Source: Clostridium sp. CAG:594 (GTDB lineage: Bacteria > Bacillota_I > Bacilli_A > RF39 > UBA660). From it: a stretch of 60,489 nucleotides of DNA. The position numbers and the translations under genes are program-made. A model generated the notes under the pieces. The model made no database searches and was not told the origin of the DNA. It was given only the letters and a program-made list of their open reading frames with translations. The stretch lies in assembly GCA_000434835.1 (NCBI GenBank), contig FR881489.1, positions 41,750 through 102,238 of the forward strand, written 5' to 3'. Shown here in pieces: positions 16,582-25,057 of this stretch. Numbering within the stretch: position 1 is the stretch's first letter; the number at the start of each line of letters is the position of its first letter.

Positions 16582-18645
16582 CTATTTATTCTTACCAGAC
16601 ATCTCTTTATTAGCTCTTATTTCTAGAACTGCTTCATTTATAGCATCATCTATTGTTTTTATATCATCTTCAATCATACTATATCCTAAAGTAGCTCCAT
16701 AACCATATGGTAATTCTTTAAGTTCCTTATATAACTTTCTCATGTAAGATACAACCTTATTCTTTTCATAACCAACCATATAAATTAAGTATTCATTACC
16801 ATCAGTTCTTATTATATCACTTTGCTCTAGTTGGTTTCTAATTAGAATATTGGCAGCAAGTTTAATTAACTTATCTCCCTCTTCATGACCATATACATCA
16901 TTTACATGACGTAAGTTATTTAGGTTAACAACTATTATAGATTGAGGATAAATTGCATTATTACCCCAACGTTTAAAGTTCTTATTTAAATAGTTACGAT
17001 TCTTAAGTGAAGTAAGTGGATCGATGTATCTAATTGTTTCTTCACGTTTATTTTTCTTCTTTATTTTTATTTTGTTTTTTAATAATAGATATAATACGAA
17101 TAATACAAGTACTGCAATAATAACATATACGAAACCATAACTTACTTCCTTAGAATCCTTTGAGTATTCCTTCCAAGCTACGTTATACATTTGTTTATAA
17201 TTAATTGTTTCCATATAAGATGTAAATAATGATTTAAACGTTCCGTTTTCTTCGGTATCACTTATCATATATCCATATTCTAAGTTTTCTTTATCGTTAT
17301 ATATAACTCGGTAATCAGATAACTTACTATCTTTATACATCTCATATACGCTTTGATCTAAAACAACAATGCTATCTTTTTTAATCTTACTTATTAAAGT
17401 ACTTACTTTATCATATGCTGTTACTTTAGCTTTTGCATTTTTTTCTAAATACTTTGCAAGCGTTGAGTTAGTTGTTATAACTTCCTTGTCTTTTAAAGAT
17501 TTAACAGAATTAACAACAATATCTGTTTTATTTTTATGCATTAAAACAACATACTGCTCATCATATGGTGAAATAGTTGTTACATATTTACCACTTAATC
17601 CTGAGTAATTATAGTAGTTAGGTGCTATATCAACCTTTCCACTATTTAAATCATTTTTTAAATCCTTAACTGAATGATATTTCTTAAGGGTAAATGATGC
17701 TCCCGTAATATCACTAAATGAATTAATATAAGTACTATCTAATCCAATTAATTTGTTATTAATAGTATTTGTGTAAGGTTCATTTTCCAAGTATCCAAAT
17801 ACATATCTCTTACTTAGGAAGTCTGCCTTTGATTTTTCTGAAATATTATTTTTTTCTAATAATAGATCCATCAATGATTCATTATATTTTTTTTCTAATT
17901 TGTTTGTCTTATAATCTAAGTATTTTTTTCTAACTATGCTAGCTAAATGCTTATTAATATCTTTAGATGTTTTTAAAACATAGGCTTCTTTCATTTCAGT
18001 AATGTTATATACAATGTGATATTTATTTTCTAAAATGAATGATTCAAACCTTGTTTTAGGTGCTGCTATATAGTTAACATCGCCATTTTTTAAAGCGTTT
18101 TGTAATTCTAAAACATTTTGATAAGGCTTATATGTAACACCATTATCAGATGAAATGTAATAACTTACATTTGCTAAATCATTAGATAATACTCCTATAT
18201 TTTTATTTCTTATTTCATAAGGAGCCGTTATCTTTTCACTATCTTTTGAAATTAATACATAATAGTCCTTATAAAATACCATATCGCTATCTTTTACTGT
18301 TTTATAATCATCTTGTTTAACTACCTCAAAATATAAATCATTTTCTTCAGTATCACTTGATGCATCATAAGATATTAAGTTTAATGACAATTCAGTTTGT
18401 TCTTCAAACTTAGATGCAAAGTCAAAAAATACACCTTCCCCATCACTACTAAATACTGGTATGTTATTAGCAACTGAAATATTTATAACTTCTTTTTTAT
18501 TATTTTCTATCCATTTCTTTTCTGTCAAATTAAGTTTTGAATCGTTTTCTGGGCCTTTACTAAAATTTATCAGTAAAACTAAAATCCCAACTAATACAAG
18601 AATGAATAACCCTACTATCCAATTATTATTTTTTTTCTTTTTCAT
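16582..18645 (-). CDS. Membrane sensor with two substrate-binding domains and a degenerate GGDEF domain
   Basis: 687 residues from the ATG at 18645; the GTG nine bases earlier lies inside the Shine-Dalgarno (GAGGTGG). An N-terminal membrane helix (8-28) is followed by two extracytoplasmic SBP_bac_3-like domains (about 45-260 and 270-495). A second helix lies near 505-525, then a cytoplasmic GGDEF domain (about 540-687) opening with IDPLTSLKNRNYL and NLNNLRHVNDVYGHEEGD. The signature reads RTDGNEYLIYM where RxGGDEF is expected. The second Gly and the Glu remain, but the first Gly becomes Asp and the metal-binding Asp becomes Asn. It may sense a small ligand; cyclase activity is doubtful. Confidence 0.85.
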   Translation of the reverse strand: MKKKKNNNWIVGLFILVLVGILVLLINFSKGPENDSKLNLTEKKWIENNKKEVINISVANNIPVFSSDGEGVFFDFASKFEEQTELSLNLISYDASSDTEENDLYFEVVKQDDYKTVKDSDMVFYKDYYVLISKDSEKITAPYEIRNKNIGVLSNDLANVSYYISSDNGVTYKPYQNVLELQNALKNGDVNYIAAPKTRFESFILENKYHIVYNITEMKEAYVLKTSKDINKHLASIVRKKYLDYKTNKLEKKYNESLMDLLLEKNNISEKSKADFLSKRYVFGYLENEPYTNTINNKLIGLDSTYINSFSDITGASFTLKKYHSVKDLKNDLNSGKVDIAPNYYNYSGLSGKYVTTISPYDEQYVVLMHKNKTDIVVNSVKSLKDKEVITTNSTLAKYLEKNAKAKVTAYDKVSTLISKIKKDSIVVLDQSVYEMYKDSKLSDYRVIYNDKENLEYGYMISDTEENGTFKSLFTSYMETINYKQMYNVAWKEYSKDSKEVSYGFVYVIIAVLVLFVLYLLLKNKIKIKKKNKREETIRYIDPLTSLKNRNYLNKNFKRWGNNAIYPQSIIVVNLNNLRHVNDVYGHEEGDKLIKLAANILIRNQLEQSDIIRTDGNEYLIYMVGYEKNKVVSYMRKLYKELKELPYGYGATLGYSMIEDDIKTIDDAINEAVLEIRANKEMSGKNK

Positions 18646-18657
18646 TTCTACCACCTC

Positions 18658-19128
18658 TTATAAAACATCAAATGTAATTTCAGTTTTACTCTTATGCTTA
18701 TATCCTGTAACTGGATACTTCATAGTATCACCTTGCATTTGCTTTGAATAAAACTCTAAGTCATAATAAGTTTTTGTATCATCACTTAAGTAATTTAAAA
18801 TTTCACTAAATTTAGCTTTCATATCATCAGTTGATACACCTTCCTTAAACGTAACAAAAAACTTAATTAATCTTCCCTTTATTACTACTTCTGATTCCTC
18901 AACCCCATCAATTGAAGATACTTTATCTTGCACATCTTTCTTTTCGGAAACAGTAAATTCGTGATTATTTATGTCTCTTATTCTAACTCCATAAACTGAT
19001 TTTTCTGAACTCGAATAAAATAACGATTTGTATAGTACAAGTAAAATAATTATAACTAATAAAACTAAAAGTCCTGTTTTAACCTGCTTTTTATTATTCC
19101 TTACAAATCTTTTTATTTTTGGTAGCAT
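18658..19128 (-). CDS. Hypothetical single-pass membrane protein
   Basis: 156 residues from the ATG at 19128 (MLPKIKRFV), preferred over the GTG nine bases earlier because AGGTGAGG precedes it. A basic N-terminus and one membrane helix (about 20-38) are followed by an alpha/beta extracytoplasmic domain of about 110 residues (VRIRDINNHEFTVSEKKDV, then VEESEVVIKGRLIKFFVTF). No family recognised. It opens the operon that continues with the GGDEF sensor (12 bp downstream) and YihY, so it may work with the sensor, for instance as a periplasmic partner. A promoter with TATAAT lies about 25 bp upstream. Confidence 0.65.
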   Translation of the reverse strand: MLPKIKRFVRNNKKQVKTGLLVLLVIIILLVLYKSLFYSSSEKSVYGVRIRDINNHEFTVSEKKDVQDKVSSIDGVEESEVVIKGRLIKFFVTFKEGVSTDDMKAKFSEILNYLSDDTKTYYDLEFYSKQMQGDTMKYPVTGYKHKSKTEITFDVL

Positions 19129-19153
19129 TATCCTCACCTCTCATACGATAATT

Positions 19154-19182
19154 ATTATACTATAAATTATGCATTATTTCCA
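19154..19182 (-). promoter_or_regulatory. Probable promoter of the GGDEF/YihY operon
   Basis: Minus strand -10 TATAAT (19154-19159), 17-bp spacer, weak -35 TGGAAA. Confidence 0.5.
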
Positions 19183-19221
19183 CTTTAATTAGAAAAATAA
19201 AATTGTAAAGACTTAAAAAGC

Positions 19222-19275
19222 CTTATTTTATGGCATAAAATAAGACATAAATATAAGTTTAATATTTATGTCTTA
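19222..19275 (-). terminator. Two overlapping hairpins after the ABC permease gene
   Basis: First met on the minus strand is a 12-bp stem AAGACATAAATA / TATTTATGTCTT (arms 19242-19253 and 19263-19274). It shares three bases with a perfect 23-bp palindrome, CTTATTTTATG-G-CATAAAATAAG (19222-19244), which is followed by GCTTTTT. The two may act as tandem or alternative terminator stems. Confidence 0.6.
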
Positions 19276-20064
19276 CGTTCTTGAACCCATTAGATTTGTT
19301 GATGAATATTTTTTCAATCCTAAATTAAATATTAAAAATGAGAACAATGATATTATCACTGTTAAAAATCCTACTATAAGTAATATTAAAGGATTATTAG
19401 TAAGAAGACTTTTTACTGGCAAATAAACGATTAATGCTACTGGAAATACGGTATATAAAAGTATTTTTATAAAACCTTTAAATATTCCTTCTGGATAGGT
19501 TGAAAATGATGTCGGAACCCTAATTAAAGTATCAGAAAGTTCTCTAAAATTCAAACTAAAAAATAACAAGGAATATAAAATAACTATAAATGAAGTATAT
19601 GTTATCGCACCACAAACGCTAAATAACGTTAAATATATAAACGTTTTAATAGAAGGTGATGCAATAAGAATAACTAAATAACCATATATCAAATCTCCAA
19701 AAGCACTCATCGAACAATGCGAGTTTAAAATGTTTAGCAAAACGCTTTTAGGTTGAACCAAATATGCATCAAGCTTTCCATCTTCTATATAATATGGAAT
19801 AAACATAGCTCCGCCAAATATTATGTTGGCAAGTCCAAACGAAGTCGCTGCAAAACCCCACACCATTAATATTTCTTTCATAGATAAATCACTGCTACTA
19901 GACACTGATAAAATAACTGTCCATTGTACCAAAAAGGAAGCATTAGATACAAACATTAACAAGACACTAAATAAGAATGACTTTTTATTCGTCATTGCCC
20001 TTATAGCACTATATTTAATGGATAGAAAACTTACTTTTAATTGATTTTTAACCTCCGTTAACAT
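19273..20064 (-). CDS. ABC-2 family permease subunit (COG3694-like)
   Basis: 263 residues with six hydrophobic segments and the ABC-2 type organisation. It begins with a Lys-rich region and SAIRAMTNKKSFLFSVLLMF. Conserved-looking blocks are GAMFIPYYIEDGKLDAYLVQ (about 108) and TLIRVPTSFSTYPEGIFKG (about 190), typical of the smaller of the paired permeases that occur with a NatA-like ATPase. It overlaps the preceding permease by 17 bp. The three proteins should form one exporter; related systems have been linked to drug or viologen efflux, but the substrate here is unknown. Confidence 0.8.
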   Translation of the reverse strand: MLTEVKNQLKVSFLSIKYSAIRAMTNKKSFLFSVLLMFVSNASFLVQWTVILSVSSSSDLSMKEILMVWGFAATSFGLANIIFGGAMFIPYYIEDGKLDAYLVQPKSVLLNILNSHCSMSAFGDLIYGYLVILIASPSIKTFIYLTLFSVCGAITYTSFIVILYSLLFFSLNFRELSDTLIRVPTSFSTYPEGIFKGFIKILLYTVFPVALIVYLPVKSLLTNNPLILLIVGFLTVIISLFSFLIFNLGLKKYSSTNLMGSRT

Positions 20065-20842
20065 TTAACTTTCTAGCTCCTTTCTTATATTCAAATTTTA
20101 ATATTATAATAAGAAGTACTATGTAAAATAATTGAGATAAGATAACTCCTAAATACTCGTTTATGTTAAAATTAATTATCATTTTAACAGGACCTGATAG
20201 AGCTGCATAAACGGGAGAATATCTAATTATTGGTCTTATATACATAGGAAACATCTCAAGTGGAAAAGTAACACCGAATATTAAGAAAATCGTTTTAAAA
20301 AGCCACTGAAAAGGTTCTGAATTTTCCACCCAAAAAGATAAATAACTAATTATTAATCTTATCAAGGCCGCAACTATTATAGCCAAGATAATACTTATTA
20401 TCATAAATGGCAAAAATCTTATATCAAACGTTTTTATTGGCCCTATTAAAATTAAACCTAATATTATAGAACATATTAAGTTAACTATTCCCTTTATTGT
20501 TGATTCTGCAAAAAATCTTGCAAATATATAACCTGTGTAATCATAAGGCTTATTTAATGCATAGGCTATATTACCACTTACTATGTCATTAGTTGGTGTT
20601 TTTCTTAAGATATTACTTGATGAAAAACCAGTTAAAAACTCGGTAAAAGTAACATACCAAATCATTTGAACTAAAGTATAACCATTAATTATAGATTTAT
20701 CCCCACTAGAATATAAGTATTTCCATAATGCAAAAAATATAAATATATGAATTAAAGTACCTATAAAGTTAAGTAAGAACCCTTTAGCATACTGTAATTC
20801 TTCCATTAATGTTGCTTTATATACTTCAACATATTTTCTCAT
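20048..20842 (-). CDS. ABC-2 family permease subunit (COG4587-like)
   Basis: 264 residues, six hydrophobic segments. MRKYVEVYKATLMEELQYA at the start and NDIVSGNIAYALNKPYDYTG (about 86) are typical of the first permease in this three-gene exporter type. It begins at the base where the ATPase gene ends (20842) and overlaps the next permease by 17 bp, so all three are translationally coupled. It would pair with the product of 19273-20064 as a heterodimeric channel. Confidence 0.8.
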   Translation of the reverse strand: MRKYVEVYKATLMEELQYAKGFLLNFIGTLIHIFIFFALWKYLYSSGDKSIINGYTLVQMIWYVTFTEFLTGFSSSNILRKTPTNDIVSGNIAYALNKPYDYTGYIFARFFAESTIKGIVNLICSIILGLILIGPIKTFDIRFLPFMIISIILAIIVAALIRLIISYLSFWVENSEPFQWLFKTIFLIFGVTFPLEMFPMYIRPIIRYSPVYAALSGPVKMIINFNINEYLGVILSQLFYIVLLIIILKFEYKKGARKLNVNGG

Positions 20843-21822
20843 TATTTACTACCTTTATATATATTTGCAATTATGTTTTCTAGTGGCTCATTAGATATAT
20901 TAATATCAATTATTTTATCTGTATCTAACATTTTTATTACGTCTGAAACACTCTTTTTAGATACATCAATTGAAAGTTTTAGGCTATAACCTTTATCTTT
21001 TAAAACAGTTATACCATCTTCATCACTTAAATTAACTTTTTCTTTCATTTTAACTTCAATTATTTTTTTATTTAAATAATTATACTTTAAATTTGACATA
21101 GAATCATCAAGTACAACTTTTCCATCGTTTATAATAATTACACGTTTACAAAGTTTTTCTATATCACCAACATCATGACTTGTTAAAAATATGGTTGTTC
21201 CAAATTCTTTGTTCATTCGCTTAATTAAAACCCTTATATTTTCCTTTACAACAGGATCAAGACCTATTGTTGGTTCATCCAAAAATAATATTTCTGGTTT
21301 ATGAATTAAGCTAGCCGCTATTTCACAACGTATTCTTTGACCTAATGATAGGTTTCTAACTGGTGTATTTATAAAATCATTAAGCTCTAAAGTATCATTT
21401 AACTCTTTTATTCTTTTTTCTATTTCATAGTCCTTTAAATCGTATATCGCTCCAAAAAATTTAAAATTATCATAAGGCGTTAAATGAGTCCATAACTGCT
21501 CTTTTTGTCCAAATACCGTTCCTATCTTGTATGCTAATTTTTTTCTTTGTTTAGCAGGATTGATTCCTGAGACTATTGCCCCTCCACTACTTGGGCAAAG
21601 TATACCAGTTAGCATCTTTATAGTTGTTGACTTACCTGCTCCATTAGGTCCTATAAATGCTATAATTTCTCCTTTATCAATTGACAAATTAATGTTGTTA
21701 ACTGCCTTTTTCAACCTGTATTTTGGTTTAATTATAGATTTTAAACTTCCTTTAAATCCCTTTTCTTTTTCTTTTATTTTAAACGTTTTAGATAGGTGTT
21801 TAATTTCTATTATTTTAGTCAT
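20842..21822 (-). CDS. ABC transporter ATP-binding protein (COG4586-like)
   Basis: 326 residues. Walker A GPNGAGKST (about 57-65), Q-loop GTVFGQKEQLW (about 104), signature LSLGQ (about 159), Walker B ILFLDEP (about 180) and H-loop LTSHD (about 214) are all intact. An N-terminal extension before Walker A and a C-terminal domain of about 90 residues fit the exporter ATPases that pair with two separate ABC-2 permeases. It powers the exporter encoded by the two overlapping downstream genes. Start ATG 21822 with AGTGGAGGAAG upstream. Confidence 0.9.
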   Translation of the reverse strand: MTKIIEIKHLSKTFKIKEKEKGFKGSLKSIIKPKYRLKKAVNNINLSIDKGEIIAFIGPNGAGKSTTIKMLTGILCPSSGGAIVSGINPAKQRKKLAYKIGTVFGQKEQLWTHLTPYDNFKFFGAIYDLKDYEIEKRIKELNDTLELNDFINTPVRNLSLGQRIRCEIAASLIHKPEILFLDEPTIGLDPVVKENIRVLIKRMNKEFGTTIFLTSHDVGDIEKLCKRVIIINDGKVVLDDSMSNLKYNYLNKKIIEVKMKEKVNLSDEDGITVLKDKGYSLKLSIDVSKKSVSDVIKMLDTDKIIDINISNEPLENIIANIYKGSK

Positions 21823-21893
21823 AAATTATCACTTCCTCCACTTTTTATTTTTTCAGCTTTTATAAAGCCTTCTTCATTACTATACTTTATCAC
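21819..21893 (-). CDS. Possible 24-residue leader ORF coupled to the ABC ATPase
   Basis: A GTG-initiated frame (MIKYSNEEGFIKAEK...) ends in TGA overlapping the ATPase start as ATGA. It has only a weak AAAGTGAT site and no recognisable family. It could be a coupling ORF, a remnant or chance. Confidence 0.25.
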   Translation of the reverse strand: MIKYSNEEGFIKAEKIKSGGSDNL

Positions 21894-21909
21894 TTTTAAT
21901 CACTTTCTT

Positions 21910-22473
21910 TTATTTAAATAATACCTTCATTATGTTTTCATATTCTTCTTTAAAAATAACCTTTGTTTTATCACTTAAATCATTATAATCATTTTCAAAA
22001 TAACGTTTTATAAAACTTCTTATGTTACTTAAATTAACATCATAGTTTTTATACGCATAATCAAATATCATTGGTATGTTATCAAAATGAGATAATATGT
22101 CAGCATCAGATACACATACCTCTTCTTTATTTTCAGCATCAAAACTTGTTCGGTGGTGAAGTACACAATTTTTAACACGTTTTATCTTTTCCTGTGGATA
22201 ATTATATTTATTTAATATTTCTTCGGCTATTTTTGCACCGTTTATGTGATGATCACTTCTTTTTCCCACTTTTTTTATTAATGCTATATCATGAAGAAGT
22301 GCGCCTAATGATACTATTTCCATATCAGCGTCATATTTTCTAGCTAACAAAAGTGCTTTATCATACATATACTTTATATGTTCATTCCAAAAATCATAAC
22401 CATCTTTAGATTCTTTTTTATGCTTATTACACTCATCTTTTACATACTCTTTTATTTTCTCTACTATGTTCAT
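21910..22473 (-). CDS. HD-domain phosphohydrolase
   Basis: 187 residues. Metal-binding residues of an HD domain are visible in order: HIKYMYDKALLLARKY (first His, about 32), GALLHDIALI (the HD pair, about 59), DHHINGAKIAEEIL (about 75), VLHHRTSFDAENKEEVC (about 109) and SDADILSHFDNI (last Asp, about 128). Members hydrolyse phosphate esters of nucleotides or other small molecules; the substrate cannot be read from sequence. AAGGAA precedes the ATG. The DNA directly upstream is decayed gene sequence, so this gene may be the survivor of a larger locus. The gap to the ABC operon is 87 bp. Confidence 0.85.
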   Translation of the reverse strand: MNIVEKIKEYVKDECNKHKKESKDGYDFWNEHIKYMYDKALLLARKYDADMEIVSLGALLHDIALIKKVGKRSDHHINGAKIAEEILNKYNYPQEKIKRVKNCVLHHRTSFDAENKEEVCVSDADILSHFDNIPMIFDYAYKNYDVNLSNIRSFIKRYFENDYNDLSDKTKVIFKEEYENIMKVLFK

Positions 22474-22633
22474 TTTGTATTTCCTTATCTATTATAGGTT
22501 CATATATTTTTTCGTTTTTACTTAACGATTTTTCTATATCTATCAAATAATCTTGAACCTTATATTTTGTATCAACATTATAATATTTTCAATCGTTCTT
22601 GCTAATCTTAAATTATTCTTATCACACACATCA
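22474..22633 (-). pseudogene. Remnant of an unidentified gene
   Basis: After one indel is allowed, the minus strand reads DDVCDKNNLRLARTIENI then VDTKYKVQDYLIDIEKSLSK and EKIYEPIIDKEIQNEH, running into the HD start region. There is no start codon or ribosome site. The fragment is charged and helical; the family is not recognised. Confidence 0.4.
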
Positions 22634-23027
22634 TCTATTTAACGTTTCATTTAAAATTAATTCTGCCTTTTTTACAAAGAAATTAGATTTATCTATTGAT
22701 AGATTATAACTACATATATCATCTTTTAATTCTTCTACATTTTCATATTTTCTGTTAATATATTGAGGTTCAGACTCCATTTCTATAAAAATATATTTAT
22801 CATTAACTAGTTAAACAACTAACTCGGTTTTATCATTTGCAAAAACTATACATTTATCATGTATATCAAATAATTTTTCATATCTGTTATATTTATTAAG
22901 CTATTAATTAAATATGAATCATTTACTATGTATTCTTCTTTTTTATAAAATTATTTTGTTTTAATTTCTCTTTTAGTTTTTCATAACTGACATTTACTCT
23001 AACTGTTATTTCTATTTCTTTTTTCAT
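22631..23027 (-). pseudogene. Broken CYTH-type domain protein
   Basis: An ATG at 23027 opens MKKEIEITVRVNVSYEKLK, a typical CYTH (adenylate cyclase-thiamine triphosphatase) N-terminus. The frame fails after about 34 codons. Reading on in other frames gives EEYIVNDSYLINSLINI, then EKLFDIHDKCIVFANDKTEL, then VV-stop-LVNDKYIFIEMESEP, with TAA probably replacing CAA. It ends SIDKSNFFVKKAELILNETL. So there are at least two frameshifts and one nonsense change, and the middle of the domain is missing. In life the family acts on triphosphate substrates. No function is expected from this copy. Confidence 0.65.
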
Positions 23028-23068
23028 AGTATATATCTCTTATTGAATTCATTTTAATTATATCATAG

Positions 23069-23262
23069 TTACTTCAATGTTTTTTCATAATAATTAACTA
23101 TTACTTTCTCACTAGATAAATAATATTCATAATCAGTTTTTATATACTTTATAAAGCCCCATTTAAAATATATTTGTAAATTCTTATTTCACAAGGTTCT
23201 ACTCCAAGAGTTAAATATTTGAAACCTCTTTTTTTAAATCATTTTCCATAAATTTATATATT
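23069..23262 (-). pseudogene. C-terminal fragment of a GNAT acetyltransferase
   Basis: The minus strand reads KFMENDLKKRGFKYLTLGVE then PCEIRN, and after a small indel LQIYFKWGFIKYIKTDYEYY and VNYYEKTLK-stop. This is the last third of a GNAT domain: acetyl-CoA binding helix, then the beta-strand with the conserved YFKWGF-type motif. The N-terminal two thirds, including a start, are gone. It lies directly downstream of the deacetylase stop. Confidence 0.6.
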
Positions 23263-23269
23263 ATTAATA

Positions 23270-24022
23270 TTAATAAGGTATAACCAGTCTTAATATAAAC
23301 TTCCAAAAAGGCATATCACTTGATATAAATAGTCTTGGTAAATGGTATTTATCATCACCTAATTTTACTTTTCTATGATTTTTTCCTTGACCAAATGTAA
23401 ATGCTAATTTGTAATTATTGTCTTTTAAAGCCTTTTCTATGTTATGGCTAACATGCCCATAAGGATATGCAAAATATTTAGTATCAATTACATTATTCAT
23501 CTTTTTAAAATCATTATTTATTTCTTCATAACTTAGTAAATAATCATTTTCATGATGCAAATCATAAGTATGAGATGCAAATTCTATGTTGGGATATTTT
23601 CTTTTAGCTTCCTTAATCATTTTTAAATCCATATAGTTTTCATTTTCACCATTATAATTTACTCCCATATAAAATACTACCCCATTAAAATTATATTTCT
23701 TAAGTACCTTAAATGCTAAATCATAATTAGATTTATACCCATCGTCCATCGTAATTAAAACAGATTTTCTAGGTATTTTGCAAGTCTTATTTATAAAACA
23801 ATCCATTTGTTTAAGAGTAATCGCATTATAATTATGGTCTTTTAAATATTTCATTTGCTTGTCAAATTTTTTTATATTCATCTGCATATTACTAACGGAA
23901 TCACCTTCTGTAAAATCATGATATCCTAAAACAGTAATCCTTTGATCTTTATAAAGTAAAATAAGACAAATAACAATTAACAAAGTAAAAAATAAAAATA
24001 CTATCATTAATTTCTTTTTCAT
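23270..24022 (-). CDS. Polysaccharide deacetylase (NodB fold), membrane-anchored
   Basis: 250 residues. An N-terminal membrane helix or uncleaved signal (3-24) is followed by a NodB domain: TVLGYHDF (about 31), the catalytic MDDGY (Asp pair, about 92), FASHTYDLHH with the metal His pair (about 149-155), and YFAYPYGHVS (about 184). Enzymes of this kind remove acetyl groups from peptidoglycan or other amino sugars outside the cell. The domain is compact but has the main catalytic motifs. It has its own extended -10 promoter and stands alone between a terminator and decayed DNA. Confidence 0.87.
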   Translation of the reverse strand: MKKKLMIVFLFFTLLIVICLILLYKDQRITVLGYHDFTEGDSVSNMQMNIKKFDKQMKYLKDHNYNAITLKQMDCFINKTCKIPRKSVLITMDDGYKSNYDLAFKVLKKYNFNGVVFYMGVNYNGENENYMDLKMIKEAKRKYPNIEFASHTYDLHHENDYLLSYEEINNDFKKMNNVIDTKYFAYPYGHVSHNIEKALKDNNYKLAFTFGQGKNHRKVKLGDDKYHLPRLFISSDMPFWKFILRLVIPY

Positions 24023-24055
24023 ACACTAAACACTTTCCTTACACTTATCAATATC

Positions 24056-24064
24056 ATTATAGCA
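24056..24064 (-). promoter_or_regulatory. Extended -10 promoter for the deacetylase gene
   Basis: Minus strand TGC-TATAAT (TATAAT 24056-24061), 34 bp before the ATG. Confidence 0.55.
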
Positions 24065-24075
24065 TTTTATTACAA

Positions 24076-24103
24076 TTAAAAAAACAGAAACTTTATTTCT
24101 GTT
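24076..24103 (-). terminator. Terminator of the ANL ligase/7TM operon
   Basis: Stem AACAGAAA / TTTCTGTT with a 5-nt loop followed by seven T on the minus strand, directly after the tiny membrane protein gene. Confidence 0.8.
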
Positions 24104-24296
24104 AATTCTTATTTTTAGTTAATATAAATCCTATTAGTCCTACTATAACTATAATCATACCTACTATTAGGATTCCACCATTACCTTCTTTTCCTGATGC
24201 TGCTTCTTTTGCGATTGAAGCAGTATATAAATATCCGTAATACTTCATGGATAATTTGTCAAATAAGTTAATTGTATTTTCTACATTTTGTTGCAA
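24102..24296 (-). CDS. Tiny membrane protein, unknown
   Basis: 64 residues from a TTG at 24296. This is preferred to the ATG at 24305 because the perfect AAGGAGG directly abuts that ATG but sits 9 nt before the TTG. Residues 1-40 are amphipathic and polar (QQNVENTINLFDKLSMKYYG). A Gly-rich turn (GKEGNGG) precedes one strongly hydrophobic helix (about 44-60) and a basic end (TKNKN). No family recognised. It is the last gene of an operon after an ANL ligase and a seven-helix sensor-like protein. It could be a small regulator, a peptide substrate or a toxin-like membrane peptide; nothing decides between these. Confidence 0.55.
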   Translation of the reverse strand: MQQNVENTINLFDKLSMKYYGYLYTASIAKEAASGKEGNGGILIVGMIIVIVGLIGFILTKNKN

Positions 24297-24326
24297 CTTA
24301 ATCATCCTCCTTAAAAAAGAAAAGCA

Positions 24327-24992
24327 TTACTTCTTTTCCTTTTCTAATTTTGATATTACTTCATTATTCAAGGTTGTAAAATACATTATGAACGTTACAA
24401 ATGTTGATACTGAAGTAATTAATAATAATCCTGGATAAGTAGATTGAATAACCATAGCTAGTGCACCAAGAGAAGTTAATATAAATAATGAAGAATACCT
24501 TGAAGCAACTTTTTTATTTATGTTAAAAAACATTAATATCAAACAATAAATTATAAATGTTAATGACAAACCATAAACCAAGCTTACTCCAGGTCCATAT
24601 GTATATCTTATCTCACCTTTGTTAACTAAATGAATAGGCAATAATAAAACTGCTATGCAAGACAAAATATAAATTATAATAAAAATGTTTTTTTCCCACT
24701 TAATTCTATTTATTTTTGTCTTTGATATATTTGAAATATATTTAGTAAATAAAATAATCCATGTTACCAAATAAACTAAATAAAATTTTAAAATAAAATT
24801 GCTTAATATTGGCATCTTTTTGATGTTAAATGCAGCATAACTACATAATAATTCTGAAATTAAGCCTATAAAATTAACAATTACTAAGGATTTTAAAATA
24901 TTATTTTTTATTTTTTTATCTTTGAAACAAAGTACTATAAGTAAAACACTATAAAATAAACTTAAAACCGGAAAAAATATTCCACTTCCCAT
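24327..24992 (-). CDS. Seven-helix membrane protein resembling a detached sensor-kinase input domain
   Basis: 221 residues with seven hydrophobic helices, ending in a short charged segment (TLNNEVISKLEKEKK) that looks like the start of the coiled linker joining 7TM input domains to histidine kinase or GGDEF domains. The frame stops there with no kinase following, so the input module is encoded alone. Start ATG 24992 with GAGGTGAT. It lies 65 bp after an ANL ligase and 30 bp before the tiny membrane protein. Alternatives are a complete 7TM receptor of another type or a truncated kinase; the intact downstream gene argues against recent breakage. Confidence 0.6.
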   Translation of the reverse strand: MGSGIFFPVLSLFYSVLLIVLCFKDKKIKNNILKSLVIVNFIGLISELLCSYAAFNIKKMPILSNFILKFYLVYLVTWIILFTKYISNISKTKINRIKWEKNIFIIIYILSCIAVLLLPIHLVNKGEIRYTYGPGVSLVYGLSLTFIIYCLILMFFNINKKVASRYSSLFILTSLGALAMVIQSTYPGLLLITSVSTFVTFIMYFTTLNNEVISKLEKEKK

Positions 24993-25057
24993 AAATAATC
25001 ACCTCTGTTATGATAATATAATATTTTTAACAATTAATAAATATAATTTAAGTTAGT

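Noticed and set aside
22474..23269. Possible insertion sequence or mobile element in the decayed region
   Set aside because: All recognisable fragments are GNAT, CYTH and an unknown protein; no transposase residues or terminal inverted repeats are visible.
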